The position numbers and the translations under genes were made by a program. The notes beneath the pieces were generated by a model. It saw only the letters and a list, made by a program, of their open reading frames with translations, was not told the origin of the DNA and searched no databases. From contig JANAVB010004000.1 in the NCBI GenBank assembly GCA_029216955.1, forward strand, positions 4,884,765 through 4,948,764: DNA of 64,000 nt, in the 5' to 3' direction. Shown here piece by piece: positions 22,889-32,714 of this stretch; within the stretch, counting starts at the first letter, position 1, and each line of letters opens with the position of its first letter. Source of the DNA: Iris pallida. Taxonomy: Eukaryota > Streptophyta > Magnoliopsida > Asparagales > Iridaceae.

Positions 22889-24057
22889 ATGGCGACTCTG
22901 CTGGGGACGACTTTCTTCTCCGACGAGAAGGTGATAACTCAATGTGATACTGTGTCGATCGGCAAGACGCAGAAGACTCTGGTTGTTCCAGTCAACCAGA
23001 CAACCTATGAGGATATGATTAGCAACAAGCGTACAGTGGCTATCGCCAAGAACAGGACTGTGTGGGCTCCTAAATCTTCCATGGTCACTATTGCCAAGGC
23101 GCAACCTGAGTGTTCAGTGGTCAAAACACAATCTGTCTCGGCGGCACAGGCACAGCTTGCATCTGTTGCTCGTGTGCAACCTATTCATCATGCTGTCCAT
23201 GCGCAGTCTACTACTCTCTTTGCTGCCAAGGCGCAGCCTGTTCAAGCCATTGTTGAGGTGCAGTCTATCCATGTTGCTGCCAAGGCACCATCAGTAGCCC
23301 GTTGGACTATGGCGCAACCCAAGTAATCAGCACCTCAGGTGCAGTCTGCTACTCTGGTGCAACTCAAGGGAACTAGTCTTTTGGCTATTCCCTCTTCTAA
23401 TTCTTAAGTTCTGAACTTAGAGAATCAATGTTCTAGTGCCAACACTAGACAGAACAAAGGGAAAAGTCCTTTGACACTTCCTCAATTGGCGCAATCTGTT
23501 CCTAAAATGGTCTCACAATAAAACAAAGGGAAACGCTTCTTAGCTGACCCTCTACAAAATAAAGGAAAGCACCCTTTGGTCTTTTCTCAAACTTCCCTGG
23601 TCTCTGACTCAGAGGAAGATATGTCAGATTTTATTCCTTTAAATAGAGGTCTTCGGATCTACGATATTCGAAAGAATACTGACCAAAGAGGTATCTTACC
23701 TACCCCTATGGGGTTTGGTCAAGACCTTCCTACCTTGCAAATTTTAAGATCTAAGCAAAAAAATTGAGGGTATCACAAACAGAGACACCTGGAGCTTTTT
23801 TGATTTACGCGCTTATCTCAATAGGTGTCCACCAGTATCAACTTTGACGAAACGTAGGAACCCTATTCCAAAGGCCAATCTGTACCAAAAGCCAAAGTTT
23901 GAAAAGAAAGACCCAACCACCTATGCTAATGAATTGAGTACTTCTTTGTATACTCAGGGAACTAAACATCTGAAGAATATGAGACATATCACTAACATCA
24001 TTAAGGAATATGTTCCTCCGACTTCTTCTCATCCTGTAGTTGTAACTGATTTGCGGT
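22889..24057 (+). pseudogene. Element B first ORF (N-terminal gag extension), broken
   Basis: Starts MATLLGTTFF on the PBS and is open to a TAA at 23327-23329. It continues recognisably with further stops (near 23404, 23519 and 23764). Residues about 70-145 repeat a K/V-A/Q-A/V-QP/QS pattern encoded around GGCGCAACCTG and GTGCAGTCT words. Later parts (DLPTLQILRS; KRRNPIPKANLYQK; NELSTSLYTQGTK) correspond to the C-terminal half of element C's ORF (FPSLQISRS; AHINHSLYNQEPS). No known enzymatic domain. Confidence 0.75.
22890..22907 (+). other. Primer-binding site of element B
   Basis: TGGCGACTCTGCTGGGGA, three bases after the LTR end, identical to that of element A. The ORF start codon (22889-22891) overlaps it. 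Confidence 0.85.
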
Positions 24058-24090
24058 AAAGTCTTACACAAAGACACGAGATTACAGGGG

Positions 24091-25448
24091 ATGTCTCCCT
24101 CAGCTCCGAATCGTGCTTCAGATCACCACTGCCTTCATGAAGTCGTCATCAACTGTTGTTGCCAATCGGCTCGACGATCTGTCTTCGATCATCTGAACTA
24201 TGCTTCAACTCCTGAACATATAATAGAAGATGAAGATGAGCTATTATATGCTTCTATCAACATGACTTCTCAAGGCACTGGGGGTGGAAAACGTCCAAGA
24301 CGTAATGTATCCCGTAATCCTAGTCAGCAATACTTAGATCGGATCCATGCATCCAGTGAAGGTGTCTTTCAATACACTAGATCGAGAAATCGACATTTGA
24401 ACCAAGGTGTCTTTAATCAAGAAGATCTTCCCATTACCCATGTAGGAGAGGACTCTTTCTCAGAGTTTAATACAGATAGTGAAAGTTCTGAACAAACTAT
24501 CTCATCAACAGCAGCAAGAGAGGTGACAGCATATACCGTTACAGAAGATCAAGATGTCTCTACTTCAACCAGTCAAGAGCAACGAATTATTGCATTAGAG
24601 GACAAATTGAATACCATGGCAGAAATGGTTGCAAGCATGCACACTATAATCGTGGCTCAACATACAGTGCCCCCGATTGTAAACCCTTCTATAAATCCTG
24701 AGCTCATAGCATCTTCTGTACCTGCTGGTCTGGGGGTACCACCTCTTCAAGTTGTCTCTGTGCCAATTCAAGATGATCCCCGTCAGTCTGGTGCTGGGGG
24801 TGGTAATTACCATGCTGTCCCCCCTCCTAACACTTCTAACCAGCCTACCAATTTCCAAACATTACGGGATGCTAATAAAGCTGTGAAACTCTTACGCACT
24901 CAGTTTGAGGCCTTCAAGTAGAAGGATGGCCTACAAAGACTGGGCATAAAGCAACCATATCCTACAGAGTGGAAGGAAGTTCCATTTTCTCCTAAGTACA
25001 AGCTTCCAACTATTATGCTGTTTGATGGCAGTACTTCTCCAAGTCAGTACATCAATCATTTTGAGGTGATGACTGATCAATTACATCCAAATGATGCTCT
25101 CCTTACTAGAGTGTTTGTCGGTTATTTAGCCGGCGCAGCCTATGTTTGGTATCGTAGCCTGCCTGATGGCTGTATCACTTCTTTTGATGGTTTTAAGCAA
25201 ATATTCTTGGAACAATTTTACGAAGGAGTCATCGACATGACGATGTCTGCCCCCATTAAGATTAAACAGAGGCATAATGAATCCACAAAGAGTTTCATTG
25301 AAAGATTCTGTCGAGAGGCACTCAAAATGCCTTTAGGAACTCCATCTGCTGTAACAATAGACACTTACAAATCAAACTTGTCGTCTATTATCAGTATGTG
25401 GATAGGATCTACATAATTCCAGGATTGGCCTTCTTTCATTGTCAATGC
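24091..25448 (+). pseudogene. Element B gag: acidic N-terminal part and capsid
   Basis: The first piece (24091-24921) carries EVVINCCCQS, an acidic run, NMTSQGTGGG, a coiled region (QRIIALEDKLNTMAEMVASM) and LLRTQFEAFK. It ends at a TAG where element C has CAG (Gln). The second piece (25015-25416) has the Ty3 capsid core: FDGSTSPSQYINHFEVMTDQ, GAAYVWYRSLPDGCI, IFLEQFYEG and ESTKSFIERFCREALKMPL. It ends at a TAA (25414-25416) that is also present at the same codon in element C. The frame continues FQDWPSFIVNA to the insertion of element C at 25448. Confidence 0.85.
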
Positions 25449-26406
25449 TGTTTTCCATAAATAAATTCCTTTATTTATTGTGTTTCTGGGAAAATTACAA
25501 CTGTGGGAATCTGATCTAGAAGAAGATCACTTTATCCCTTAGACTATGCGAAGAAGAAAAGCTCTCAAAATTTTGACAGTAGATAACTATGTATCTATAC
25601 AATTAATGAGAAAAAGAACTCTATTTATAGAGTCAAAAATAACTGTAAGGATAACTGACTTCACAGTCTATACCTAGTTAAAAATTACGCAGGATTTAAC
25701 ATCGTAAGACTGTGAGCAGTTACTAGACGTGGCCTGTAACTGTTGGACACATGGCGATCATGCATCAGTCGTGTGCAAGTTACAGGACACACAGGCAAGA
25801 GATCAGTGGCATGGCTGCCACGTACTCCAATTTGATGAAATCTACGCAGACTTGTTGAAGACGAAATCCACGCAGACTCGGGGTAGAAAGCTTCAAAATC
25901 CACACAAACTTGGGGCAGGAAGCTTCAGAATCCACGCAGATTTGGTGAAGAAAACTTCAGAATCCACGCAGACTTGAGGAAGAAAACTTCAGAATCCACG
26001 CAAACTTGAGATGAAGATCTCACAATACACGCAGACTTGAGATAAGACTGCCAGCTGTCTTGATTCAGTGTGCCTCGACTGACACAAAATCTCTGACAGT
26101 GATTGCTTTTGTCAGTCGTATTAAATGACAAGAAACTCTTTCGGTATGCCAACTTGACGAAGGTTGAGTCTTGCTGAAGAAGATTTCGAAAATCACGCAA
26201 TAGACGGCTGTGATCTCTCGAATTCTGTGCATACGTGGCATACAAAGAGACATTCTTCGACTGTCGTGCTGTCAGTCATAATGACTCTCTGTTAAATGAT
26301 GAGCTGTCCCTCAGCGTGATTTGTAAATATTGTCTGGATCAACTGAGCGTGACTTTTGACTTTGCACTGATCAACTCAGCGTGACTGTCATTTTTAAAGG
26401 CCTACA
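25449..26406 (-). mobile_element. 3' LTR of element C (958 bp)
   Basis: Plus strand TGTTTTCCATAAATAAATTCC … AAAGGCCTACA. It carries a TATA box (minus strand, 25622-25629), a roughly 30-bp-period array of CCACGCAGACTTGAGG-like units (about 25845-26040), and CAGCGTGAC words near the outer end. It lacks one 33-bp unit present in the 5' LTR. Confidence 0.92.
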
Positions 26407-26422
26407 AGACCCCCTTCAAAGT
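26407..26422 (-). other. Polypurine tract of element C
   Basis: Minus strand CTTTGAAGGGGGTCT directly before the 3' LTR. Element B has TTTGAAGGGGTTCT in the same position (about 45284-45297). Confidence 0.75.
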
Positions 26423-26645
26423 TTTCGAAAATTGAAAAGATTTCAAAATTTTCGAAATACTTTGAAAATAAAATAAAATGAATTTAGTCACGCTGAGATG
26501 ACTTCAAATTTTTCGGAAGTCGAAAAGACTTCGAAGTTCTTTGAAAACATCCAAATGAACTTATTAAATGTCATAATGACCCTTCGTTCTCCGAGACTGA
26601 TTGTATCCAATTTATGGTGGAATATGAACCGCCGGCGAGATCTGT

Positions 26646-26653
26646 TATATAAA
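26646..26653 (+). promoter_or_regulatory. TATA box of antisense unit 1 in element C
   Basis: TATATAAA on the plus strand, opposite to the element, 48 bases before the lost start codon of the antisense ORF. The homologous ORF in element B has TATATATG 45 bases before its ATG. Confidence 0.6.
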
Positions 26654-26693
26654 CAGGGAGAAGATTCATTTTTAATATTCATCTTACGTCAAA

Positions 26694-26981
26694 ATAACAC
26701 CAAAGGAAGAAGCTGAAGAAGAAGCACGCAAATTGGGTTTTTGTTTCCATGGTGATCCCACTTTTGAGGGTAAGAAACCGGAGCCCCTAGTCTTCGAGTT
26801 CAAAGACGATCCCATGCATTTAGCCAAGAATTTCCTGAGCTATTTTGGTCTGGATGGCTCGTCTTCTTCTGACGGACGCAGCCTTGCAGAGCAGCGTAAA
26901 ATGTTGAAGGCTCTGTTACACTGCATGGGGGTTAAGAGCGTAGAAGAACTGGGCACTAAGCTCAGTCGCTCTGTAAAATAG
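26694..26981 (+). pseudogene. Antisense ORF 1 of element C (homologue of the antisense ORF in B), start codon lost
   Basis: The frame begins ATA ACA CCA AAG GAA GAA where element B has ATG GCC CCC AAG AAG GAA. The start therefore seems changed from ATG to ATA; the next in-frame Met is far downstream. About 95 residues: acidic N-terminus, PLVFEFKDDPMHLAKNF, then FGLDGSSSSDGRSLAEQ and HCMGVKSVEELGTKL. Element B has FGLD, a Ser-rich gap, then SGIRNMQELDAAL. No characterised domain is recognised. Antisense ORFs between integrase and the 3' LTR are known in Tat elements; their role is unknown. One CACGCTGA word lies upstream at about 26486. Confidence 0.7.
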
Positions 26982-27240
26982 AGCGTGTCTTTTATGTTTT
27001 TGTCTTCTTTTGAAAATATTGCACTTCTTCTTTTGTCTTTTGTAAGGCCATCAGTGCCTGTCTTGAAGAATGTAGTACAACTTTTGTGTTTGAACAGCGT
27101 ACATTAATGAAGAATGTTAATTAGCACTCTTTGACTGTTTCCAATGTTGCGCTGTCTTCCAAAACACACGTGTCATTCATTCCATGGTTTACGAGCGATA
27201 TTCACGCGGATCTTTTCCAAGAATAAGCTTGTACTTTGTC

Positions 27241-27250
27241 CTTTAAATAG
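27241..27250 (+). promoter_or_regulatory. Possible TATA box of antisense unit 2
   Basis: CTTTAAATAGATAG on the plus strand, about 60 bases before the first ATG (27303) and 140 before the ATG of the spliced frame. A pyrimidine-rich TTCTTCTTCTTC leader follows. Weaker than the other two antisense TATA boxes. Confidence 0.4.
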
Positions 27251-27382
27251 ATAGCTGAGTTTCAAAGATACTCATCTCCCATTCTTCTTCTTCTTCTCTG
27301 AGAATGAAATTTTTGGGAGATTTCATTCTCAAACAGGAAAGCAATGCTTTCTAATGTTTGATTTTTGCGCACTGTATCAAAC

Positions 27383-27803
27383 ATGGGTTTGCCAATCCTT
27401 AGCACCAAACTTGATGGTAAGTCCGCGTACCATTTTTGTTGCTGTTGAAGATAGGCTTTTATGTTTCTGACTGAAAAATGCACGCTTGACTAGCCAATGC
27501 GTGCCAAATGACATTTCTATTGATTAATTCTCTTCTTCCTTGTTGTTCTCTGCAGAAGCTCGGTTGAAAATTTTCTTCAGAACTGGCATTGGTGATGTGG
27601 ATGTTGTGGAGAATATCCTGTTGACACCAACATCAGGGAGCTCATACGCTTTTGACGCGTACATCAGACAACTCAGAACTCTTCGTGGGATAGAAGGGTC
27701 TTCCTCAGATAGTAGGAAGAGCCTTTATACACGAGAGTTGGATGGTGGAGTCAACTCTATCCCAAGAAATCGGGTAGTAGAGTTCCTTTCAAGGCAGAAC
27801 TAG
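27383..27803 (+). CDS. Antisense gene 2 of element C, two exons
   Basis: Exon 1 is 27383-27416 (starts MGLPILSTKLD). The intron is 27417-27555 (139 bp), with donor G|GTAAGT and a pyrimidine-rich acceptor TTGTTGTTCTCTGCAG. Exon 2 is 27556-27803. The splice keeps the frame (split codon G|AA) and gives 93 residues with no known domain (LKIFFRTGIGDVDVV; LTPTSGSSYAFDAYIRQLR; SSSDSRKSLYTRELDGG). It lies on the strand opposite to the retrotransposon's own genes, in the region where Tat elements carry antisense ORFs. A 16-codon upstream ORF starts at 27303. Splice signals are seen directly; expression is inferred. Confidence 0.55.
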
Positions 27804-28440
27804 GAATTGTATCCCAAGGTTTGGATACATTCCTGTCTCCTCTGAAAGGCCGCTCCTAATCCATCAGTTGTATTGGCAGTACCACGACTTCGGGCTGCCA
27901 TACTCTGTGGTTCTCCTCTCGTCTGAGAGAGAAGACCAGAGTTTGATTCCTGCTGATCTGGTCGTGACTGGGACTCAGACAATCAGGAACTGCCACCAAC
28001 AACGAACATGACGGAGAAGGTCCGACGGAAAAGATCCAAAGAAGAAGATAGATCTCTATTAGGTTATTGTTGTGGTGTAGAATGAAAATCCAAGATTGTA
28101 ATAGATTTCCATTATGATTTGTAAGAAAGTCTAAAAAAATGTAATAGACTTTTTATGGTGAAATGAGAATGGAAATGATAATTCTTCTATGCTCAATAAT
28201 TTATATTTGTGGATAAATTGTGGACATGATAGATAATAAAATCTTCTTTTCTGTTTTAGAGTATATGATATTATCAGCAGTATTATGGACGTGATAATAT
28301 GTATGAACTCAAAAGAAAATAGATTGATTTCTATGCAGAGGTCAAAAATAATGACAAATGAGTAGGTAGATTCGGAATTGATTCAGAGGTTATGAAAACA
28401 TGATAAATAACGAATCCCCACTTGATAAATTGATAGAAGA
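27804..28440. other. Spacer between antisense units 2 and 3
   Basis: No protein family is recognisable. It would hold the 3' UTR of antisense gene 2 and then AT-rich sequence with oligo-T/A runs near 28130 and 28190-28260. Confidence 0.5.
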
Positions 28441-28443
28441 TTA

Positions 28444-28585
28444 TGAACGGACGAACCGTTAAGAAATGATGAACAAATGAACTGTCGAATGATTAATGAA
28501 TGTGTGAATCGTCGGATGAATGTGAGAAATGAACGGATGAACCGTCAAGCATTTAGTGAATATGTGAATCGTCAGATGAATGTGA
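28444..28585 (+). repeat. Tandem promoter-proximal repeats before antisense gene 3
   Basis: GAACGGA-GAACCGT-AAG occurs at 28444-28462 and 28531-28549. GAAT-TGTGAATCGTC-GATG (extending to GAATGTGA) occurs at 28498-28525 and 28558-28585. Short ACCGT/TCGTC words recur throughout, ending 28 bases before the TATA box at 28613. Confidence 0.75.
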
Positions 28586-28612
28586 CGCTTCACTATTTGA
28601 GGAACTTCTGCC

Positions 28613-28620
28613 TATAAATA
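28613..28620 (+). promoter_or_regulatory. TATA box of antisense gene 3
   Basis: TATAAATA on the plus strand, 55 bases before the ATG at 28668, with a typical short AC-rich plant leader (GAACGAACACTTCTACTCC) between. Confidence 0.7.
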
Positions 28621-28667
28621 TAGCAAAAATCTGACAAGAACGAACACTTCTACTCCTCAACATAAAA

Positions 28668-28991
28668 ATGTCGTCTGGAGAAGCATCCAAGAAGACTGAG
28701 ATTGCCTTAAAGGTTCAGAAAGGCACTGAAGAACGCCCTGCTGATCCAGTCAAAACGAAGAAGACGGAAGCAGGCGAAGGTTCGTTTACACCCAAGCCAC
28801 TAAGGGATATTCTGGACTTCCTGCTCGAACCAGGAAAGACTGAAGAAGAAGAAGCCATGAGAATGGCCGCTTGTAAGTTTCTCGTGGATTCCAGCAAAGA
28901 GGTTCTCAGTTCTTTTGTTGATCGCGACTTCGAGAAGGACGGCAGTGGCCCACGTCCAAATATAGAAAAGGATGATAGTGATCTTCCTTAA
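28668..28991 (+). CDS. Antisense gene 3 of element C (107 aa)
   Basis: ATG in good context (AAAAATGTCG) with a complete frame to TAA at 28989-28991. The N-terminal 45 residues are Lys/Glu-rich and probably disordered. A helical segment follows (LRDILDFLLEPGKTEEEEA, then MRMAACKFLVDSSKEVLSSF) with an acidic tail. The L-x2-F-L … S-x-E-L pattern recalls antisense ORF 1 (HLAKNFLSYF … SVEELGTKL), but the similarity is too weak to call. It is transcribed against the element and stops about 90 bases before the integrase stop. No known domain. Confidence 0.6.
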   Translation: MSSGEASKKTEIALKVQKGTEERPADPVKTKKTEAGEGSFTPKPLRDILDFLLEPGKTEEEEAMRMAACKFLVDSSKEVLSSFVDRDFEKDGSGPRPNIEKDDSDLP

Positions 28992-29079
28992 TATCATGTA
29001 TCATCATTCATGATCAAAATAAAATAAAAATTTTATTTTTTTAAACATGAAACTGTCTGATGATTATAAGTATTTACAT

Positions 29080-30221
29080 TTATACATAGTACTTCTTAAG
29101 GAATTTGCCATTAATAGGCATCAAACCTTTTCGACCATCCAATTCTGAGAGTTGATAAGCTCCATTTGAGAAAACTTTGCTCACAATATAGGGTCCTTCC
29201 CACTTTGCATCAAATTTGCCCTTGCTCATATGAGTCATAGTCAAAGGACGTCTGACTGTTAGAACAAGTTCTCCTTTTTGATACGATCGAACTCTGACTT
29301 TCTTATTAAAAGCTCTTGAGATTCTAGCTTGATAGAATTCAATATTCTGTTGAGCAGATAATCGCTTTTCATCCAGAGCTTCTAATTCTTGAAGTCGAAG
29401 ACGATCATTATTTTCTGCAGTGAGTTCATTAGCGATTGCTATCCTTAAAGAAGGAATTTGAATCTCTAATGGAAGAACAGCTTCGCAACCATACACCAGA
29501 GAGAAGGGTATACTTTTAGTAGCATTACGAACTGTAGTGCGATAAGCCCACAACGATAAGCCCACAAACATTCACCGAGCTTCTCACTCCAATTACGTTT
29601 GTTAGTAGAGACAAACTTCTTTAGGAGTTTGATGATGGTCTTGTTGAAAGCTTCTGCTAATCCGTTAGCTGCCGGATTATATGCAGTAGAAGCCACATTG
29701 TTGATCCGGTGATCGTCACAGAATCGAGTAAACTTCTGACTGACGAACTGTGGTCCGTTATCATGAATAATGCGTCGAGGAACACCAAATCTGTAGATGA
29801 CATGATGCTTAATAAAGCTGATGACATTGGACGTCTTAACTTCAGATAAAGGAATAGCTTCGGTCCATTTGGAGAAGTAATCGGTTATTGCAAGAATAAA
29901 CCGATGACCCTTGGATGACGGCAGATTGATCGGGCCGATAATGTCCATGCCCCAAGCTTCGAAGGGCCATGATGCTGTCGTCGGATGTAGAAATTCCGAG
30001 GGTTGATGAATAAAATTCGCATGGATTTGACAAGATTTACACTTCTTTGCATATTCGATGGCGTCTGATACCATAGTGGGCCAATAATAACCCATACGTC
30101 GAATACGGTCTTGAAGTTTTGGTCCAGGCTGATGTGCTCCACAAATTCCATCATGTGCTTCGCGAATAATTTGTTGAGCCTCGTCACCGGCAACACATCG
30201 AAGAAGTAAACCATCATAAGC
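29080..30221 (-). pseudogene. Element C integrase, two frames because of a 14-bp duplication
   Basis: The HHCC zinc finger (EAHDGICGAH … CKSC) is followed by the catalytic core with all three acidic positions: WGMDIIGPI (D), IHDNGPQFVS (D) and NPAANGLAEAF (E). The C-terminal domain (FSLVYGCEAVLPLEIQ; KGKFDAKWEGPYIVSKVF) ends at 29080. Two lesions are seen. A TGA at 30222-30224 separates it from the RNase H polyprotein; element B has an Arg codon there. A 14-bp tandem duplication (CGATAAGCCCACAA at 29540-29553 and 29554-29567) shifts the frame after WAYR. Integrase inserts the cDNA into the genome. This copy is inactive but only lightly damaged. Confidence 0.9.
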
Positions 30222-32714
30222 TCAACGATATAGGGTCTTTGTTGTATGATTGTAATAGAATCTGAGTGATCGTCGTCTGATAGATGCTGCCTCACTCGGA
30301 TCATCCGGAAGAATATCATACAATACGAAATCTAAGAAAGGAAGTGTCCAATCTTTATCCGTATTTTGATTCTCGGCCGAATTACTGAAGATGAATTCTA
30401 TGCTAGAATCAGATGAAGATGATAAAGATTTACGACTGAATCCAAATCCTCTTGTTGTGTTGACGTCATGAGATGTTGATTCTTCAATATCAATTAGAAG
30501 CCCTAGAGTTAGGTTATTTTCCAGATGAAATAATTCTCGATTGCGAACAATAATTATTTGTTGTCGTCTAATCGGAATAGCCAACACCACTGCAAGATTA
30601 GCTAGGGCATCAGCTTCTGTGTTACATGCTCGCCTAACATGTTCAATGAAGAATTCTTCAAATAAAGAAGCTATAGATATAGCTGATCTATGATAAGGAA
30701 CCAGATCTTGATGGCAAACTTCATAAGTCCCCCTTATCTGATTGACAATGAGTTTAGAGTCTCCGTACGCCTCCAAATGTTGAATATTCAGATGTTTAGC
30801 GAGTTGAAGACCAATAAGCAATGCATTGTATTCAGCTACGTTGTTTGAACACGGCTGGTCGAAAGAATATGCTCTTTGGATAGCAAGACCTTCTGGCGAT
30901 ACAAGAACGATTCCAACTCCAGCGACAATATCACCATTAGGACCTATCCTTGAAGCTCCATCAAAGAATAGACGCCAAGTAGGATCTTCTTCAGCAATTT
31001 CGTTTGAATCTAGGACTTCATCTGGAATTTTGTCATAGAGTTTTGAATCTTCTGGAATTGAATGAGCAGCCAGAAAATCAGCTAAAGCTTGTCCTTTGAC
31101 TGACTTCTGAGGAATATAATGCATGTCATACTGAGCAAGTAGGATTCCCCAGTTAGCTAATCGAGAATTCAAAACACTGGGTTTCTTCATCATGATCCGT
31201 ATAGGATTGTTCTTGGAGATGACATGAATAGTCTGGCCAATGATATAATGTCGTGTCTTTTGAACAGTGAACATCAAGGCTAGACATTCTTTTTCGACTG
31301 GTAAATATCGAGGTTCAGCTCCGGTCATAGTACGACTGAGATAGTAGATGGCTTGTTCATGACCATTTTGATTCTTTTGAGTGAGTAATGCACCCAATGA
31401 ATGACTCATTGCTCGAGTATATAGGAGAAATAGAATTCCTGAAACGGAAGGTACCAATACTGGAGGGCTCATCAGATATTGTTTTATATCATCGAATGCT
31501 TTCTGACATTCATCATTCCAGACAAAAGAGACATATTTCTTCATAAGTTTGTTGAATGGTCTGCAACGTCCTGATAAATTAGAGATGAATCTCCTGATAT
31601 AAGCGATCCTTCCTTGAAATCCTCGTAGCTCTTTTAAGGTGCGTGGAGGACGCATCTCTTGGATGGCTTTGATCTTCTCGGGATCCACGTGTATACCTTT
31701 AGAGGTAATGACGAAGCCGAGAAATTTACTACTAGAGACGCCTAAGAAGGACTTAGTAGGGTTCATCTTTAATTGATGCTTACGCATTAGATCAAAAATA
31801 GTCTTCAAATCTTGGATGTGATCCTCCTTTTGTCGACTTTTGACTGTAATATCATCAACATAGCATTCGACTGTTTTCCACAAATGTTCACGAAATATAG
31901 TGCTCATAGCTCGTTGATAAGTTGCTCCTGCATTCTTGAGACCGAATGGCATAACTGTATAACAGTATGTACCAATCAGCGTTCTGAAAGAAGTGTGCTT
32001 TTCGTCGTCTGGAAACATTTTAATCTGATTGTACCCAGAATACCCGTCCATGAATGACATCCGTTCAAATCCACAGGTATTATCAATCATGACATCAGTG
32101 ATCGGTAGAGGGAATTCGTCTTTAGGACATGCCGCATTGAGATCGCGGAAGTCTATGCATACTCTGATCTTGCCAGTCTTTTTAAGGACAGGAACTATGT
32201 TAGCCATCCAATCGGGATGTTGTTCCTCTCTAATAAACCCGGAGGTCATGAGTTTATTGACTTCAGCTTCAATTGCATCCATAATGTCTGGACAAAATTG
32301 TCGCTGTTGTTGTTTGACCGGTTTAGCATTCGGCAAGATATTAAGCTTGTAAGTTGCAATTTGTGGATCAAGTCCTGGCATATCTTCATAACTCCAAGCG
32401 AAGACATCGATGTAGTCACGAATGAGTTTGATCATGTCTTGCTTATCAGTTTCTGAAAGACTTTCACAGATGAATATTGGTTTGGGAGATCCCTCTTCAC
32501 CAACATCTATTTGAACAAGTTTGTCTTCAGTCGGAGGTTCTTTTTGCTTGAAACGGAACTCCCATTGATTATCTAATCTTTGGGCCCATTGTTCTGATTC
32601 AGGTGAGATTTCAAACTCTTCTTCGTCTTCATCACTTTCTTTAGAATGGTCAATAGAAACTATCTTGGAAGACAGAATGTTGCAGTAGAAATCGCCGATA
32701 CTCGTATCGGAATC
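30222..32714 (-). pseudogene. Element C pol: reverse transcriptase, RNase H and archaeal-type RNase H
   Basis: The frame opens just after the UAG at 32715-32717 (DSDTSIGDF…) and runs to 30222. RT shows FIREEQHPDW, KIRVCIDFRDLNAACPKDEF, MSFMDGYSGYNQI, VMPFGLKNAGATYQRAM and the catalytic ECYVDDITVKS. The Ty3 RNase H follows (HSLGALLTQ; YYLSRTMTGAE; RHYIIGQ). A second RNase H follows with LFFDGAS, NNVAEYNALLIGLQLA, AYGDSKLIVNQI and NTEADALANLA, the D-E-D-D set of the archaeal-type domain typical of Tat elements. No stop interrupts about 800 codons. It would convert element RNA into DNA. It has no ATG near its start and depends on passage through the UAG. Confidence 0.92.

Noticed and set aside
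26646..28991. The three antisense units as tandem duplicates of one gene
   Set aside because: Units 1 and 3 share only a vague helical pattern and unit 2 none; a profile comparison would be needed before claiming common origin.
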